A DNA stretch of 5,243 bases. It comes from an uncultured Sphingorhabdus sp. (lineage in GTDB: Bacteria; Pseudomonadota; Alphaproteobacteria; Sphingomonadales; Sphingomonadaceae). Each line of letters begins with the position of its first letter. Position 1 is the first letter of the stretch. Of the stretch, positions 5,167-5,243 are shown one piece after another. Below the pieces are notes generated by a model. It made no database searches. It saw nothing but the letters and a program-made list of their open reading frames with translations, and was not told the origin of the DNA. Both the position numbers and the translations under genes were made by a program. The stretch covers positions 1-5,243 of the forward strand of contig CALMYW010000170.1 in the NCBI GenBank assembly GCA_937873665.1, written 5' to 3'.

Positions 5167-5243
5167 ATGCAAGAACAAGATTTCCCTTCCTTGTATCGAT
5201 CCGCCGATGATCTATCCTTGAAGTCGCAGCAGCAGTTCTTTGG
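5167..5243 (+). CDS. 5' end of a probable SLATT-domain membrane effector (truncated by the window)
   Basis: Only 25 codons are visible. They read MQEQDFPSLYRSADD (1-15) and then a Ser/Lys/Gln-rich helix ending QQQFF (21-25), open to the edge. The pattern F-P-x-L-Y-x-x-A-D-x-x-S-x-x-x-Q is what I know from the N-terminal amphipathic helix of SLATT-family proteins. Those carry two transmembrane helices and a soluble tail, and serve as pore-forming effectors beside CD-NTases and other nucleotide-signal enzymes. The transmembrane part would lie beyond the window, so it cannot be verified here. A good ribosome binding site and 38 nt spacing after the TIR gene suggest the same operon. The composition is less GC-rich than the PfkB-to-glycosylase part, like the preceding gene. 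If it is a SLATT protein, it would be the membrane-damaging arm of the system. Confidence 0.6.
   Translation, partial: MQEQDFPSLYRSADDLSLKSQQQFF

Noticed and set aside
1..5243. tRNA genes, CRISPR array, insertion sequence or integrase
   Set aside because: Both strands were read and no cloverleaf, regular repeat-spacer pattern, transposase or terminal inverted repeats were found.

Overview
The window comes from a GC-rich bacterium, most likely a proteobacterium of the Burkholderiales or Xanthomonadales kind. That placement is an impression from base composition and codon use, not from a marker gene. Nothing here is housekeeping. A tight run of accessory genes, all on the + strand, follows a poorly coding stretch, which is how a defence island usually looks.

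Layout: positions 4-300 hold an unrecognised ORF of 98 codons. Positions 301-771 have no gene I can support, only patches that look like a decayed coding sequence. From about 772 to the right edge there is one apparent operon: (1) a PfkB-type sugar/nucleoside kinase fused to a degenerate nucleoside 2-deoxyribosyltransferase-like domain; (2) a TIR domain fused to a tRNA-guanine transglycosylase (TGT)-like domain; (3) a helix-hairpin-helix DNA glycosylase of the 8-oxoguanine (OGG) type; (4) a compact QueC-like 7-deazaguanine synthetase; (5) a small ThsB-like TIR protein that starts Met followed by six glycines; (6) the first 25 codons of what looks like a SLATT-type two-transmembrane effector, cut by the window edge. 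Genes 2/3 and 3/4 overlap by ATGA, and genes 4/5 are 1 nt apart.

How they may work together: QueC + TGT + OGG is the accessory set known from type IV CBASS anti-phage operons. There it accompanies a CD-NTase that makes a cyclic-nucleotide signal. No CD-NTase is visible here. Two TIR domains (a family that cleaves NAD+ and can make ADP-ribose signals) and a probable membrane effector fill the remaining positions. The poly-glycine start of the last TIR protein, directly after the QueC-like gene, suggests that it is the substrate for N-terminal conjugation of a deazaguanine. That would match what I recall being reported recently for the QueC-like protein of type IV CBASS. My reading is a candidate TIR-based counterpart of type IV CBASS, or a hybrid of CBASS and Thoeris logic. 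Domain identities are fairly secure; the pathway is inference.
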